A stretch of 34,083 nt of DNA from Nemertoderma westbladi. Lineage: Eukaryota > Xenacoelomorpha > Nemertodermatida > Nemertodermatidae. The position numbers and the translations under genes are program-made. Where the stretch lies: positions 1 to 34,083 of the forward strand of contig JAUCBJ010002885.1 in assembly GCA_032718475.1 (NCBI GenBank), in the 5' to 3' direction. This document shows positions 9,521 through 19,185 of this stretch, one piece after another (the first letter of the stretch is position 1; every line of letters starts with the position of its first letter). Under the pieces are notes generated by a model that searched no databases, was not told the DNA's origin, and saw only the letters and a list, made by a program, of their open reading frames with translations.

Positions 9521-10047
9521 TTGTTGCTGTTCCTCTACATAAAATTACATCATTACTGGATAGTTCAATCATTAAAGGTTTGTAATCTTGAAGAGCTTTT
9601 TCCTTTGCAATTCTGGAATTTGGACAGTTTAAATGCTGTAGTATTAATTTTAAAACGTTATCATTAGCATTAGCAGTGGCTGCTTTTAAATCATCTCGAT
9701 TTAATGGAATCTCTCGAAGGTTTTGCTCTTCTTGAATATCAAAGCATTTGTATCAATGTCATGTCAGACTGCTAGAGCTGGCAATGCCTTTGAAGGTGAT
9801 AATATATGTTGGAGAGGCTCGTTGTCGGTAATCAAATTGAATTTTCTAACATTAAAAAATTTCTGAATTTACGAATTCCACTAATGATAGCAAAGATCAA
9901 GTTGTGAAGAGCGCTTCTGACATTGTGATAGAGAAGCAGACATGAATTCGATAGGGCATAGATTTCCTTCAGTATTCCTTTGTAACAATATTGCAGATAT
10001 TGTCTGTTCTGAAGCATCTGTAATTAGATTGTGTTTCTTTTCTTGTA
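9521..10047 (-). pseudogene. Gypsy pol interval (RNase H / spacer region), heavily decayed
   Basis: By position between reverse transcriptase and integrase, this should hold the RNase H domain of gypsy pol. Only short open segments remain on the minus strand, and I could not assign the catalytic residues with confidence. The call rests on context. Confidence 0.5.
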
Positions 10048-10920
10048 TCAAAAAAACAAAGCATTGTATATTTTGTAATGGCCCATTCCAGGTTGGTAAA
10101 AAGCCTTACTTTCAATTATGGTCCGCAAAAACTTATTTCCTTTCTCTAACATTTTGTAAATGGGTTGGCCCATTTCTGCATAATTCGGGATGAACTTTCT
10201 CAAATAGTTGAAGAATCCTAAAGCTGACTGAAGCTCTTTGGCAGTTGAAGGTTCCTGCAATTTCACTACTGCTTCAATTTTGTCTTTATCACTTATCAGG
10301 AGCGATTCCGTGTTTCGAAATGACATGACCACAGAATTTGACTTCATCCTGTAAAAATGCACACTTTTCTTTCCATAACGTTAGGTTTCGTTGTTGTAAT
10401 TGTTTGAGAACTTTGCAATGTCTCTCTAAATGATCCTGAGGATTTGTAACTGTTATTACTATTTCGTCCATGTAAGCAGCAATGGATTCTTTACAGTCGA
10501 CTTCTTGAAGTACCTCATCAACAACTTTTAAACACTTGGTGCTGGCAGTTTTTATCCCATAAGGAAAACGAGTTGGTATTAAGAGTCCAAGTGGAGTATT
10601 TAAAGTCGTAAGTAGTTGGGAATGCTGATCTAGAGGAAGCTGATGGTAGGCTTCTCTTAGGTCAATCACTGTAAACTCTTCTCCACCTTCTAGTTTTGCT
10701 GCAATTTCGTCAAATGTAGGTAAGTGAAATGGATCATCTATGATATGTGGATTTAATGTACTTTTATAATCCCCACAGACTCGTATTTTGTCACCTATAC
10801 CAGGTTTTTTTGTGACAACAAGTGGGGCAGCCCATTCAATTTTTTCATTTGGAAGTGGTTTACGAAGGCTGCCCTTGTCAATATCTGACTGTAATATTTC
10901 TTTCTTGCGAAATGCGTTGG
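10048..10920 (-). pseudogene. Gypsy reverse transcriptase remnant with altered active site
   Basis: The minus strand is open from about 10920 to 10289, with family motifs in order: AAPLVVTKKPG, RVCGDYKSTLNP, FTVIDLREAYHQLPL (first catalytic Asp), PFGxK-like RFPYGIKTAS, YMDEIVIT and FCGHVISKHGIAPDK. The usual catalytic YxDD box here reads YMDE, because the second Asp codon has changed to Glu, which would be expected to impair the enzyme. A short insertion or duplication at about 10281-10300 (two GATAA copies close together) shifts the frame. The downstream frame (10362-10048) then carries the connection region ALGFFNYLRKFIPNYAE. This is the polymerase of an LTR retrotransposon, now a pseudogene. 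Confidence 0.9.
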
Positions 10921-10962
10921 AGACAGTTCTACACTTTTAAAACTTGGGCTGGGCATTCACTT

Positions 10963-11193
10963 TTAAACTAACATTAGCTGGCGTCCTAATCCATCAAATA
11001 CATTTCTGTTATTTTCAAGAATAGTTTCTAAGGCATTCTCCTGTTTACTAAGTACTTCACTATGAATGGAGCAGTTTCTACTAGCTTTTCCACTCATTCT
11101 CCAAACGTATCCACCCAATTTTCCAAAAAGTTGTGTATTCACTTTTCTATTTATCACTAGTAATGGTAGATTATTAACTGTCAGAAGACCCAT
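10963..11193 (-). pseudogene. Gypsy protease-RT linker remnant
   Basis: The minus-strand frame carries LENNRNVFDGLGRQ, which resembles the (Y/N)xxVFxGLG segment that precedes reverse transcriptase in gypsy polyproteins. The part before it (LPLLVINRKVN, QLFGKLGGYVW) fits the region after the aspartic protease. The protease DTG or DSG active site was not seen. It is separated from the RT frame by a break near 10921-10962. Confidence 0.65.
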
Positions 11194-11410
11194 AATTTGG
11201 GATTATTTTAGAAAATAGTACCATTAACCCATTATATCTCGTTTTGCAAAATTGCATGCCTCTTCGTAATTTCGTGCAACTTGAATCGCGGTAGCAAAAT
11301 CTGTAGGTTTTGACCGCATCAATTTTGTAGCTATAGATTCATTCTCTATGCCTGCAAGCAATTGTTCTTTCAGCCTGCTGTCCCAGCTTTTGTTCCCAGC
11401 TATTGTTCTT

Positions 11411-11626
11411 TCAGCCAGCTTTCAGCCTGCTTGTTCTAAATTCACAGTAGCGTGACAAGGAACGTACATGTTTAACAAAATCAGTTACAGATTCTGCAGA
11501 CAATTTCTGCAATCTAATAAATTTACGTACTTCAGTCTCTTGGTTTATAGATGTTTGAAAATAATCATTGAGAGCATATATAATGACTGTAAATATAGCA
11601 TCATTGACGTCTACTGGGTAAATCAT
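11411..11626 (-). pseudogene. Gypsy gag-like remnant
   Basis: A 71-codon minus-strand segment with a retrotransposon gag (capsid) look: AIFTVIIYALNDYF, then EVRKFIRLQKLSAESVTDFV and VRSLSRYCEF. This resembles the pattern (F)xxRxQxxxESVxxFxxxLRxLAxxCxF. It lies upstream of the pol fragments on the same strand. Flanking copies of TTCAGCCTGC/TTCAGCCAGC near 11375-11430 suggest a small local duplication that broke the frame. No zinc knuckle is seen. Confidence 0.6.
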
Positions 11627-11875
11627 ATCTATTATTATTTCAAGGAGGTCAGTTCCATAATTTGAAATTAAAATTTTCCTTTTTATCTTCTTCAGGAGGT
11701 ATTCTTCTACAGTATTTATAATTGTATTTCTTATTTCCCTCCTAGGCCGATTATATAATATATACCTGCTGCCTGAGCTGTCCTGCCAGTCCGGTTTGTA
11801 ATACCGGTGGAAGAAAAAACGAATGTACGGTAGGCTGGTTGGTAGGTGGAAGTCTTGAAAGCAACGGTTATCACA

Positions 11876-11998
11876 GTGTGCCGACAGTGTCGGCGTTACG
11901 GTGTGCCTACAGTGTCGGCATAACGTAAACGTTGTGCCGACAGTGTCCAGATAATGTGCTGAGTGTCGGCGTTACGTTGTGCCGACAGTGTCAACAGT
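11876..11998 (-). repeat. 25-bp hairpin minisatellite, minus-orientation block
   Basis: Several degenerate units of GTTGTGCCGACAGTGTCGGC-like text. They are the reverse complement of the units at 13560-13670 and 13975-14260. Each unit contains self-complementary GTCGGC/GCCGAC arms. Confidence 0.75.
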
Positions 11999-12722
11999 TT
12001 CAAAATTTTAATTTCTCTTTCCATTTTCAACATTTTCAAAAAAAAAATTGAAAATTTCAGCATGAAAAAGAAATCTCGGTTTTTAAAACATAGGTAGGTC
12101 TAACTGTTTCCAAGATACAGATTAATTTAAAGAAATTATAAATGATACCCCCCGCTCGCCCCACCAGGCCTGATAGGTTTAAAGGGGGGCCTTTTATACA
12201 GTCCCAATCCCAATAAGCGTTAACTTAGCCATTTTGGCGGCCAAAATGACCATATAAATGTAGTGTATTCCTATGGGCTATTTGGTCATTATGGCGAGGC
12301 GTTTTAACTCGACTCAGCTAAATCCAGACTGTCTGTCTCCTTGACCATATCTATTTGGTTGCTCTGACTAAATGTCGGCTCGCTTTCATTTTTATTATTA
12401 ACAGATCGCTAACTTACCCCAAGATGAGTTGGGCCTTGCAGTACTGGAGAACTGGAGACAGCCCACTGAGGCATGGATACAGCACTCAGGCTATTAAGGG
12501 AGTTGAATGCGGCTTCGTTAAAGGAGGAGTATGTGTATAATAATCTGATTGTGTGTTATTATTAGATAATCACTTCTCACCTTATCCTGCTCCTTTGCGT
12601 AGCTTCAGTATAGAGTCATTATGAAATGGCGACAATGTCTGAAGGCGTCCTAATTCTAGTTCTATAGTACCTGGGTCTATTAGTTAGTTAGGTATAGTCA
12701 CCCCATGGTTCTACGGCCGGGT
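11999..12722. other. Non-coding interval
   Basis: No gene is recognised. It contains a short perfect inverted repeat, CATTTTGG-CGG-CCAAAATG, at 12230-12248. The 61-codon open frame at 12355-12540 starts with TTG and has no domain, so it is not called. Confidence 0.5.
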
Positions 12723-13140
12723 TCATTGGTTGAATGCGACCTTGTGAAGTCTTCCTTCCTCGCGTCGTATAGCAGGGTGGACATATTTTCGAATGAACAC
12801 CTTCTTATAGTCATTGATACCATTCAACCTCTTAGCTTCCTGCAAAACCTTCAATCTGGATGCTTTGCTGTGGAAGCTGAGAAGAGGAGGCTGTGAGGTG
12901 GCAAGGCTCTGTTGCTTGTTCCGCAATACTTTTCGAGTAGTTTCACGTTTTCCACTTTGATTTCCACCGCACAATCGGAACACTCAATTGAGCTTAACAA
13001 CTCCCTCACTTGATCCATATCTGTTAAACGTGGGTCACCTACTGACGAACTTGCTGCAGATTCTTCGGGGATACCCGTACGACAAGGTTTAGTTGTCGCT
13101 CTGAAGCATCCATCCATTCGATGAACGCCTGTTGATTGTT
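12723..13140 (-). pseudogene. LINE ORF1-like (RNA-binding protein) fragment
   Basis: On the minus strand two overlapping frames together resemble the C-terminal part of a non-LTR retrotransposon ORF1 protein. One frame (13117-12851) has LTDMDQVRELLSSIE. The other (to 12723) has LLSFHSKASRLKVLQEAKRL, then NDYKKVFIRKYVHPAIRREE. This matches the general ORF1 pattern of a basic RNA-binding domain followed by a YxxVFIxxDxTxxER-like motif. At least two frameshifts separate the pieces, so it is a decayed fragment. It has no clear link to the intact LINE at 4194-8693. The assignment is by pattern only. Confidence 0.5.
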
Positions 13141-13287
13141 GATGATGCTGTATGCAGACCTCAGATCACTCTGTTACATGGCATTAAATGATGACACTCT
13201 GTCTCGAATGAGTTCGGTATACTACTGAGGTTCACATTCAATAGTGCGTGAGTGGTAAAATACCCGTTGACAGGTACGTAGTTTGTA

Positions 13288-13974
13288 CACAATGGTTAGT
13301 CTAGTGGTATTGAAGGGGTAAGCCAGCAGTACACTACCCGGAGCCCGTTCACACCCAACGGTACCATTGCGGTAACTGATTGTCTATCAGTCGACTGCGA
13401 ATTGAACAGGAAATTACATTAATTTTTTAACATTGTTTTAATGGGCTGCGGTAAACCGCGCGGTGTACCACACAACTACTGTACCTGTTGGTTCGTTCAC
13501 AGTCAGTGGTGATCAATAATCACTTATCCTGCAGTCTCCTATTTGGGTTTTAGCCCACCACACTGTCGGCACAACGTAACGCCGACACTGTCGGCACAAC
13601 GTATCACCGACACTGTGGGCACAACGTAACGCCGACACTGTCGGCACAACGTATCGCTGACACAATTGGCACAACAATGGTTAGTCTAGCAGTATTGGAG
13701 CGGTAAGCCAGCAGTACACTAACCCGGAGCCCATTCACACCCAACAGTACCGTGTTGTGGTAACAGATTGTCTGTCTATCTGTCGACTGCGAATTCAACA
13801 GGAAATTGCATTAATTTTTTAACATTGTTTTAAAGGGCTGTGGTAAACCGTGCGGTGTACCGCACAACTACCTGTTGGGTTGTTCACTGTCAGTGGTGAT
13901 CAAAATAATTTACCCTACAGTCGTATCACTTAATCACTTATCCTACAGTCTCCTATTTAGGTTTTAGCCCGCCA
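13288..13974 (+). repeat. ~385-bp higher-order tandem repeat (two copies)
   Basis: The segment from AATGGTTAGTCTAG (13291) recurs at 13676, a period of 385 bp. Each copy holds a ~270-bp unique part (landmarks AAGCCAGCAGTACACTA, GTCGACTGCGAATT, TTAATTTTTTAACATTGTTT, AGTCAGTGGTGATCAA and TTTTAGCCC), followed by a run of the 25-bp minisatellite. The two copies differ by scattered substitutions and small indels. Confidence 0.85.
13560..13670 (+). repeat. 25-bp hairpin minisatellite, plus block 1
   Basis: About four units of GACACTGTCGGCACAACGTA plus ACGCC (25 bp). Each unit can fold, because GTCGGC pairs with GCCGAC across a ~10-nt loop. It sits between the two copies of the 385-bp repeat. Confidence 0.85.
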
Positions 13975-14262
13975 CAATGTTGGCACAACGTAACGCCGAA
14001 ACTGTCTGTCGGCACAATGTAATGCCGACACTGTCGACACAACGTATCGCTGACACTGTTGGCACAACGTAATGCCGACACTTTTGGCACAACATATTGC
14101 CGACACTGTTGGCACAACGTATCGCCGACACTGTCGGCATAATGTAATACCAACACTGTCGGCACAACGTAACGCCAACACTGACGGCATAATGTAACGC
14201 CGATATGCAGCACATTATCCAGTTATCTGCACACTGTCGGCACAATGTAACGCCGAAACTGC
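13975..14262 (+). repeat. 25-bp hairpin minisatellite, plus block 2
   Basis: About ten imperfect 25-bp units, for example around 14080-14170, with substitutions such as CGTATCGCC and CATATTGCC. It directly follows the second 385-bp copy. The apparent minus-strand proteins here (repeats of CRQCRRYVVPTVSA type) are translations of the minisatellite. Confidence 0.85.
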
Positions 14263-14384
14263 AGTGTAGACAAACCAGGAGACGGTCTTTAAAACTGAAA
14301 TAATTTGAGAGTTTGAAAATAAAGTTGAATTTGCTTTGAGGGAAAGCGCGGATTAGTAATTTTAGACGTTTCTGTAGGACATAG

Positions 14385-14540
14385 ACTAGAATAAACGCCC
14401 CCCCTTGAACCACATAATTTGTAACTTAAACGCCTACCCCGAATAAACGTCCCCCCCCCCCCCCCCCTCCCTCGAACAAACGCCTCCCCAATTTGCAATT
14501 TATAAACTTAAATGCCCAGGCTCTTATTCGAATAAATACG
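14385..14540. repeat. C-rich dispersed repeat (AATAAACGCCCCC type)
   Basis: Irregular repeats of AATAAACGCCCCCC-, AACGCCTACCCCG- and AAACGCCTCCCC-like text, a run of 17 C at 14451-14467, and the end TTCGAATAAATACGGTA. This looks like the end of a dispersed non-autonomous element, but no second terminus was identified. Confidence 0.5.
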
Positions 14541-14937
14541 GTATTGCGTAAAATTGAACCTATATTATTGATAAACAATACAGGATCATTGTTCATGCTA
14601 CATCTACTGTAGTTGGTACACTTATCAAAACTGATGTAGAACTTATATTTGAAATTTATTTTTTTTTGTACTAAACGCAACACAAGTGTTGCGGTAAGGA
14701 GCCCTTTTCACCGAGTTATGAAGAGCCTGAAATTGGTAGGTTTTTTTGTATATGTTCGGTTTGTTTACCGTCGATTGGATCAACATTTCGGAGAGCTGGA
14801 GTAGAATTATAACCCGACATCCTGACACCTTTATTAGTATGTATTTGTGTGGATGTGGATATGTTTGTGGTTCCACTATAGCACGTCTATTCGAACGTCT
14901 CGCGGTATATAAATAAACGTACGTGTAGCGTCGCGCA
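14541..14937. other. Non-coding interval
   Basis: AT-rich DNA with no recognisable gene. Overlapping minus-strand open frames are short and lack domains. Confidence 0.5.
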
Positions 14938-15043
14938 GCACGAGCGGGTGCTTACTCGAGAACGGGTAACCCGAGTACTTCACTCGCACAGCACGAGCGG
15001 CTGCTTACTCGAGAACGGGTAACCCGAGTACTTCACTCGTGCA
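14938..15043 (+). repeat. 53-bp tandem duplication with internal palindrome
   Basis: GCACGAGCGG at 14938 and again at 14991 starts two nearly identical 53-bp units. Each contains CTCGAGAACGGGTAACCCGAG-like dyad symmetry, followed by TACTTCACTCG. Only a few positions differ (for example GGGTGC versus GGCTGC). Confidence 0.85.
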
Positions 15044-15709
15044 GCGCGAATGCCCCACGAAAATTTTCAAAATATTGGAACTTTTCCTCTAGTAGGTTCA
15101 TCCAAATTAGGTTAAAATTGAGTAAACAAAGGCTTCAAAACGATTGAATTTTCCACTTCAGACAGACAAACAGACGGACATGATATTAGGCCCTAATACT
15201 AATTGAAATTGTGCACTAGTAGCTTCGCTCACTAATCGTGGCTCGTTGCACAGTATATTAATTTAATACAACGTACGATGTTTCCCATAGTTCCATCTAA
15301 CTTTTGTTATTGGGTTATTTAATACGCATGAGCATTCAGTTTGACAAAACATTAACAATTTGTTTCATTATGTCAACTTAACAACGTTCTGGTGAATTAC
15401 TCGTAACGCTGCAAAGTACAGTGAAATTTAGAATACACATGTCAGTTGAGTTGAATGACTTGGTAAGACCATCAATAGCCCCATAACACGAAAATTGCCA
15501 TAGACTCAATAATAGAAATACCAGCTGATGCGGATACGACAAAACTACAGAGAAGTATTTTACTTGCCAAGTTTTAGTAAGGTTGTGTTTACTCACTCAC
15601 TCACATCACAGACAGTAATCAAACATCAACTGTTTATAATGTATTACCCAGTCAGCTGAATATCTCTTCCCAGTGAATTCTATAGGAATATCTATAATGT
15701 TATACTGGA
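15044..15709. other. Non-coding interval
   Basis: No gene is recognised. Text such as CAGACAGACAAACAGACGGACATGATATTAGG near 15160-15190 looks like part of a dispersed repeat. The rest is unremarkable. Confidence 0.45.
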
Positions 15710-15845
15710 TCTAGGACACTTCCCCCCGGATAGTTCCCCCCGGACACTGCCCCCCCCCCCCCCCCCGCCGCCCATGTAAGACACTTCCCCCCCCGGACAC
15801 TTCCCCCCGGACACTTCCACCCCCCCCCCCCCCCCCCCCCCCCAG
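15710..15845 (+). repeat. GGACACTTCCCCC array with poly-C tracts
   Basis: Four or five copies of GGACACTTCCCCCC or close variants, interrupted by runs of 17 C (15750-15766) and 24 C (15820-15843). The same motif occurs in reverse complement at 16715-16785, so the two may be the inverted ends of one element. Confidence 0.8.
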
Positions 15846-16714
15846 TTAAAGTGTTAAAACTAATCTGGGTGTACCAAAGCAATAAACAAAGTTAAAGATG
15901 GGTACAGGACAAGTTGTATCTAGTCAAGTTTTTTCAAAATTATAAAAGAAACATTTTTATAGTCAAATTTTGTTTGTTTTTCTTTTAATTGGGAGCTGCC
16001 GCCCCCAAACCCCCGCTTCTTAGGTTGGGGGCTCCCGCCCCCAAACCCCTGCTTCTTTGGTTGAGGGCTGCCGTCCCCAAACCCCGGCATTTCCCTGAGT
16101 GCCCGTGGTGAAAGACTTTGAGACCATTTTGAAATAATCAATTCATGTTTGTATCATCAGATAATAAATTGACTAAGCCTAAAGTAGGAGTTGTATTGAA
16201 TGTTAACCAAATTAATATATAAATCACTACAATATTAAATAATTAAACAAAATCCTATTAAAAATATTTCAAGTAACCAGAAAATTTAATTAATATTTCA
16301 ACATGTATTGCTGAACACAGAATACAGGTCGACGCATGTCGATTTTACCGTGGAGAGGTATAATTTGATTGCAACAATAATATTCATCCCCATCTGTTAC
16401 ATTTTGAAGAAGACTGTTACATAATAATACCTATAATTAAAACAATTAATTATTATAATTCTATAGTTAATAAAAACAGTATTTTTATCATTCGGGGGAT
16501 GGAATTTATCTAATTAATTGTTTAAAGATTAGCAAACAATACATCCAATACGATAAAATCCATAAATAAAACTTGGATACAAAATGTAAAATCGGGATGC
16601 AAAAGATCACTTTCTGAGCTAAGAAAGGAAAATTGGATACAACTTGTCTGGATACAAGCGGTCCGTTTACCTTACAAAATGAAAAATACGAATGTGCGAA
16701 GTTAAGAACAGTCA
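15846..16714. other. Interior between inverted C-rich arrays
   Basis: AT-rich interior with no transposase or other protein domain. It contains a three-copy ~41-bp tandem repeat at 15991-16090 (GCTGCCGCCCCCAAACCCC type). Its minus-strand translation gives a GFGGGSPQPKK repeat, best treated as a repeat translation. Confidence 0.55.
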
Positions 16715-16790
16715 GGGGGGAAATGTACGGGGGGAGTGTCCGGGGGAAGTGTCCGGGGGGGAAGTATCTGGGGGGGAAGTGTCCGTACAC
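16715..16790 (-). repeat. GGACACTTCCCCC array, inverted copy
   Basis: Plus-strand GGGGGAAGTGTCCGGGGGGGAAG-type text in four or five copies is the reverse complement of the array at 15710-15845. The outer flanks also look alike: TTATACTGGATCTAG on the left, and the reverse complement of CGTACACCGTTATACC on the right. Confidence 0.75.
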
Positions 16791-17355
16791 CGTTATACCC
16801 ACTGATGATAAATGGTAGGCCAGCTGATTGAATTATTATAAGCACAGGGCCGTTAAATAATTAATAGGGCTGCATTCAAATGGGTCAGGCCCGCCTAATA
16901 ATGCCCCTAAGCCAACTCTCTATGTATTCCTTTGCCACAGCAGTCAATGAATGTCTATATACATTTAATTTCGCGACAAAATAATATCAAAAAAACGAAA
17001 TATATCGAATACCAACCATAGAATCGATCTGAAATTTTGTAACGCGATTATGAACCACCAAAACAATGTACTTGCAAAATTTAATCAAAAAAGCTAGGTA
17101 GGAAGTGTACGAAACTGCAATTCCGGTGTATGGATAAATAGCATATGGATATAGATGGCATATGGATAGACTATATATATCCCTCACTGACAATTTTTTC
17201 TGACAGTAACTATCCTTACTCTTTGAGCGGGAACCTAATAATAGTTATTATTTGAGGCATGGTTGCCATTTCTGGCAGAGCACGGGAATAACGTTGTTCT
17301 TTCCTTCGAGTGATTAGTTGGCCTAAATATGATATCCCACTCCAGAGAAATCTTC
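16791..17355. other. Non-coding interval
   Basis: No gene is recognised. It contains short ATATGGATA-type repeats near 17145-17165. Confidence 0.45.
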
Positions 17356-17357
17356 AC

Positions 17358-17440
17358 CGTCCTGGTAGCTCAGTACATACACCCGGCTGATGATAACCGG
17401 AAGTTTGAAACCTAGGTACCGGGTTCGAGTCCCAATAGAC
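17358..17440 (+). mobile_element. tRNA-like SINE head (A-box and B-box)
   Basis: TGGTAGCTCAGTACATACAC at 17363-17382 fits a tRNA A-box and D-arm. GGGTTCGAGTCCC at 17421-17433 is an excellent B-box and T-loop. The spacing of about 55 bp is typical of a polymerase III internal promoter. The acceptor ends do not pair and a clear anticodon arm is lacking, so it is a tRNA-derived SINE, not a functional tRNA gene. Confidence 0.6.
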
Positions 17441-18097
17441 TCTACTCTTACTTTAAAGGTGTCTACACCATACATCGATCATTTCTGTAATGTATTTGTG
17501 TCTATTCTTGATTCCTTGAGATAATTCAAAGTATCATCTTTCTTAGTGTATTTATTTGTCCATATCGCATCAAAGCGGTAATTACAGTACTAAGGCGGAC
17601 TTCACATTTTCTGTGATATCTCAAGAACTATTCACTTTACATTTGTATGGAAGGTGTCTAGGTCTACCCCACTAAATCGGCCATTGCGGTTCTAATGAGC
17701 ATAATATCAATGCAGTAGGGGGAACTAAAAAAATTGTACATCGCGAAAATTGAAAATAAGAGTCACTTGCGCCAAAGGGTAGGTTCTGGCCATGTGCCTG
17801 TGGCACTAGTTCCCCTGATCCCAAAATAAAAATTTTGGTGTCAAACTAAGTTTGAACCCATTTGATGATATTTGAATCATGCAGGAAGTTATTTCTTGAG
17901 TTATTGATCTTTCATTAATGTGTTATATTCTTATAAATTTCATTGTGGTGCATCGCGAAGACAAAAAATTTCAATAAAAATATCGATGAAATTTAGAGAA
18001 ATTTTTTTGCCTTGATTTCTTATCATTTGGCAAGTTTTGCGCACCAGTAGAACAATTTAATTGAAAAAAGTAAAAAAACGCACCGCCCTAATGCTTA
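17441..18097. other. Probable SINE body and non-coding DNA
   Basis: No coding signal is seen. GGTGTCTACACCAT (17459) and GGTGTCTAGGTCTACC (17651) are related phrases, so the region may be made of repeat-derived pieces. Confidence 0.4.
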
Positions 18098-18245
18098 TCC
18101 GCTCCATGAGGGCGCCAAAGCACAAGATTGTGTACAGGCTGCTCCTCACGGCGAAAGCAATGTCTTGGAAAGCGGAGGCGGTTCCGTTCAAGTGCCTGCC
18201 CATCTTCCCCTAACGTATCCGAAGGTCTTCGTCTGACTTTCTACA
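18098..18245 (-). pseudogene. Fragment of a second LINE (C-terminal RT segment)
   Basis: On the minus strand, one frame of about 45 codons reads ALERNRLRFPRHCFRREE followed by LVLWRPHGADKH and then a stop. It matches the same C-terminal motif as in the intact LINE here (RERRLRFSGHCWRS and LLLWQPTHGKRS), but with enough differences to be another family. The upstream part (RRRPSDTLGEDG) stays in frame back to a stop near 18245. No other piece of this element is nearby. Confidence 0.6.
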
Positions 18246-18285
18246 CCATGTCCTCGAATCGAATACAGTGTCATTATTCAGGTAC

Positions 18286-18286
<1 letters not shown>

Positions 18287-18322
<36 letters not shown>
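18287..18322 (+). repeat. Poly-C tract (36 consecutive C)
   Basis: A run of 36 C at the end of the LINE fragment and 28 bp before an inverted-repeat element. Tracts of this length mutate easily, and the exact length may be affected by assembly. Confidence 0.8.
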
Positions 18323-18323
<1 letters not shown>

Positions 18324-18350
18324 ACACCCCAATTTTTATATACAGTAATT

Positions 18351-18733
18351 CTTAATGAGATTGCATGAAATTTACAACAGAGTTTCACTTCCCGACCACT
18401 GACTGGGTGACACACAATGACACAACGGGTGAGGCAGAATGTATATATTTTCACTTCATTCTTATTTTTGCAAACGTCTATAATAATATTAGTACATAGC
18501 TATTCATTCACATAAACAAAATGTTCCAGAATATTTGTACCATTTCTAACTGTACCAACAAATCTCTATAAGGTTGGAGAATAACTGCAGCGACTGGTAC
18601 AATAGCGACGGAGACACATTTTTCAAACGCTTGTAACTAAAAAATGAAAGCAAAAATAAAAATTATGGCTCATCCAGTCAGTGGTCGGGAGGTGAAACTA
18701 ATTATGTTTTAAATTTCATACAATCTCATTAAG
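18351..18733. mobile_element. Short element with ~58-bp terminal inverted repeats (MITE or foldback)
   Basis: The left arm, 18351-18406, begins CTTAATGAGATTGCATGAAA and ends TCCCGACCACTGACTGG. The reverse complement of the right arm, 18674-18733, reads CTTAATGAGATTGTATGAAA and also ends TCCCGACCACTGACTGG. The arms match at most positions apart from a small indel. The ~267-bp interior has no ORF. ATT occurs on both outer edges and could be a short target duplication, but this is weak. Confidence 0.8.
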
Positions 18734-19185
18734 ATTTGTAAAAAAATTAATTTTCGAAAATTAAACTTCACCCAATACAGCACTTTGCTCGATTTAAAAT
18801 AATCATTAATATTTCAGATATAAACGTTGCAACCTGCAGTTTAATATTTACGTAACAGTTTATTAGTATAGCAACAAAAAACGCAATTATGAGTGCAATT
18901 TTGAATTGCCGCCCGCGAATTATCACAACCACTGCGTAAGGAGGAATGACCGATATTTAATTGAACGTAACTTAATTAATTAATTAAGAAAGAGATACCA
19001 AATCATCTTAAGCCTTCCAGGAACATTACATAAAAAACACTAACCGAAACACTAATAACCAACACAAACCATAAATACATAGGCATTACTAGACATTGGG
19101 TAAACCCATAGATAGACAGACATTTTGTACTAGATAGTTTTTACAATTATACTATAAATTATTAATATTACATTAGCGCTAAATG
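18734..19185. other. AT-rich non-coding interval
   Basis: No gene is seen. AT-rich with TTAATTAATTAATTAA near 18970. Confidence 0.5.

Larger units (their letters stand above)
8694..11700 (-). mobile_element. Decayed Ty3/gypsy LTR retrotransposon (main part)
   Basis: Read from high to low coordinates, minus-strand fragments appear in gypsy order: a gag-like piece, the protease-RT linker, reverse transcriptase, the RNase H side and integrase. The remaining integrase end lies beyond the LINE at 4049-4193. Several frameshifts and in-frame stops show that it is inactive. No LTR pair, primer-binding site or polypurine tract was found, so both ends may be lost or too diverged. It is older than the LINE, which sits inside it. 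Confidence 0.85.

Noticed and set aside
3690-12000. LTRs of the gypsy element
   Set aside because: I looked for a direct repeat shared between 3690-4049 and 11640-12000, with TG...CA ends and a polypurine tract, and found none by eye. A self-alignment would be decisive.
13560-14262. CRISPR array
   Set aside because: The 25-bp units are directly adjacent with no unique spacers, diverge from each other and lie in a eukaryotic context. This is a minisatellite.
13953-14413. Minus-strand cysteine-rich repeat protein (CRQCRRYVVPTVSA type)
   Set aside because: It is a translation of the 25-bp minisatellite, open in more than one overlapping frame.
15700-16141. Small glycine-rich proteins on the minus strand
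   Set aside because: They are translations of poly-C tracts and a 41-bp repeat, with no start context or conserved domain.
17358-17440. Functional tRNA gene
   Set aside because: A- and B-boxes are present, but the acceptor stem does not pair and the anticodon arm is unclear. A SINE head fits better.
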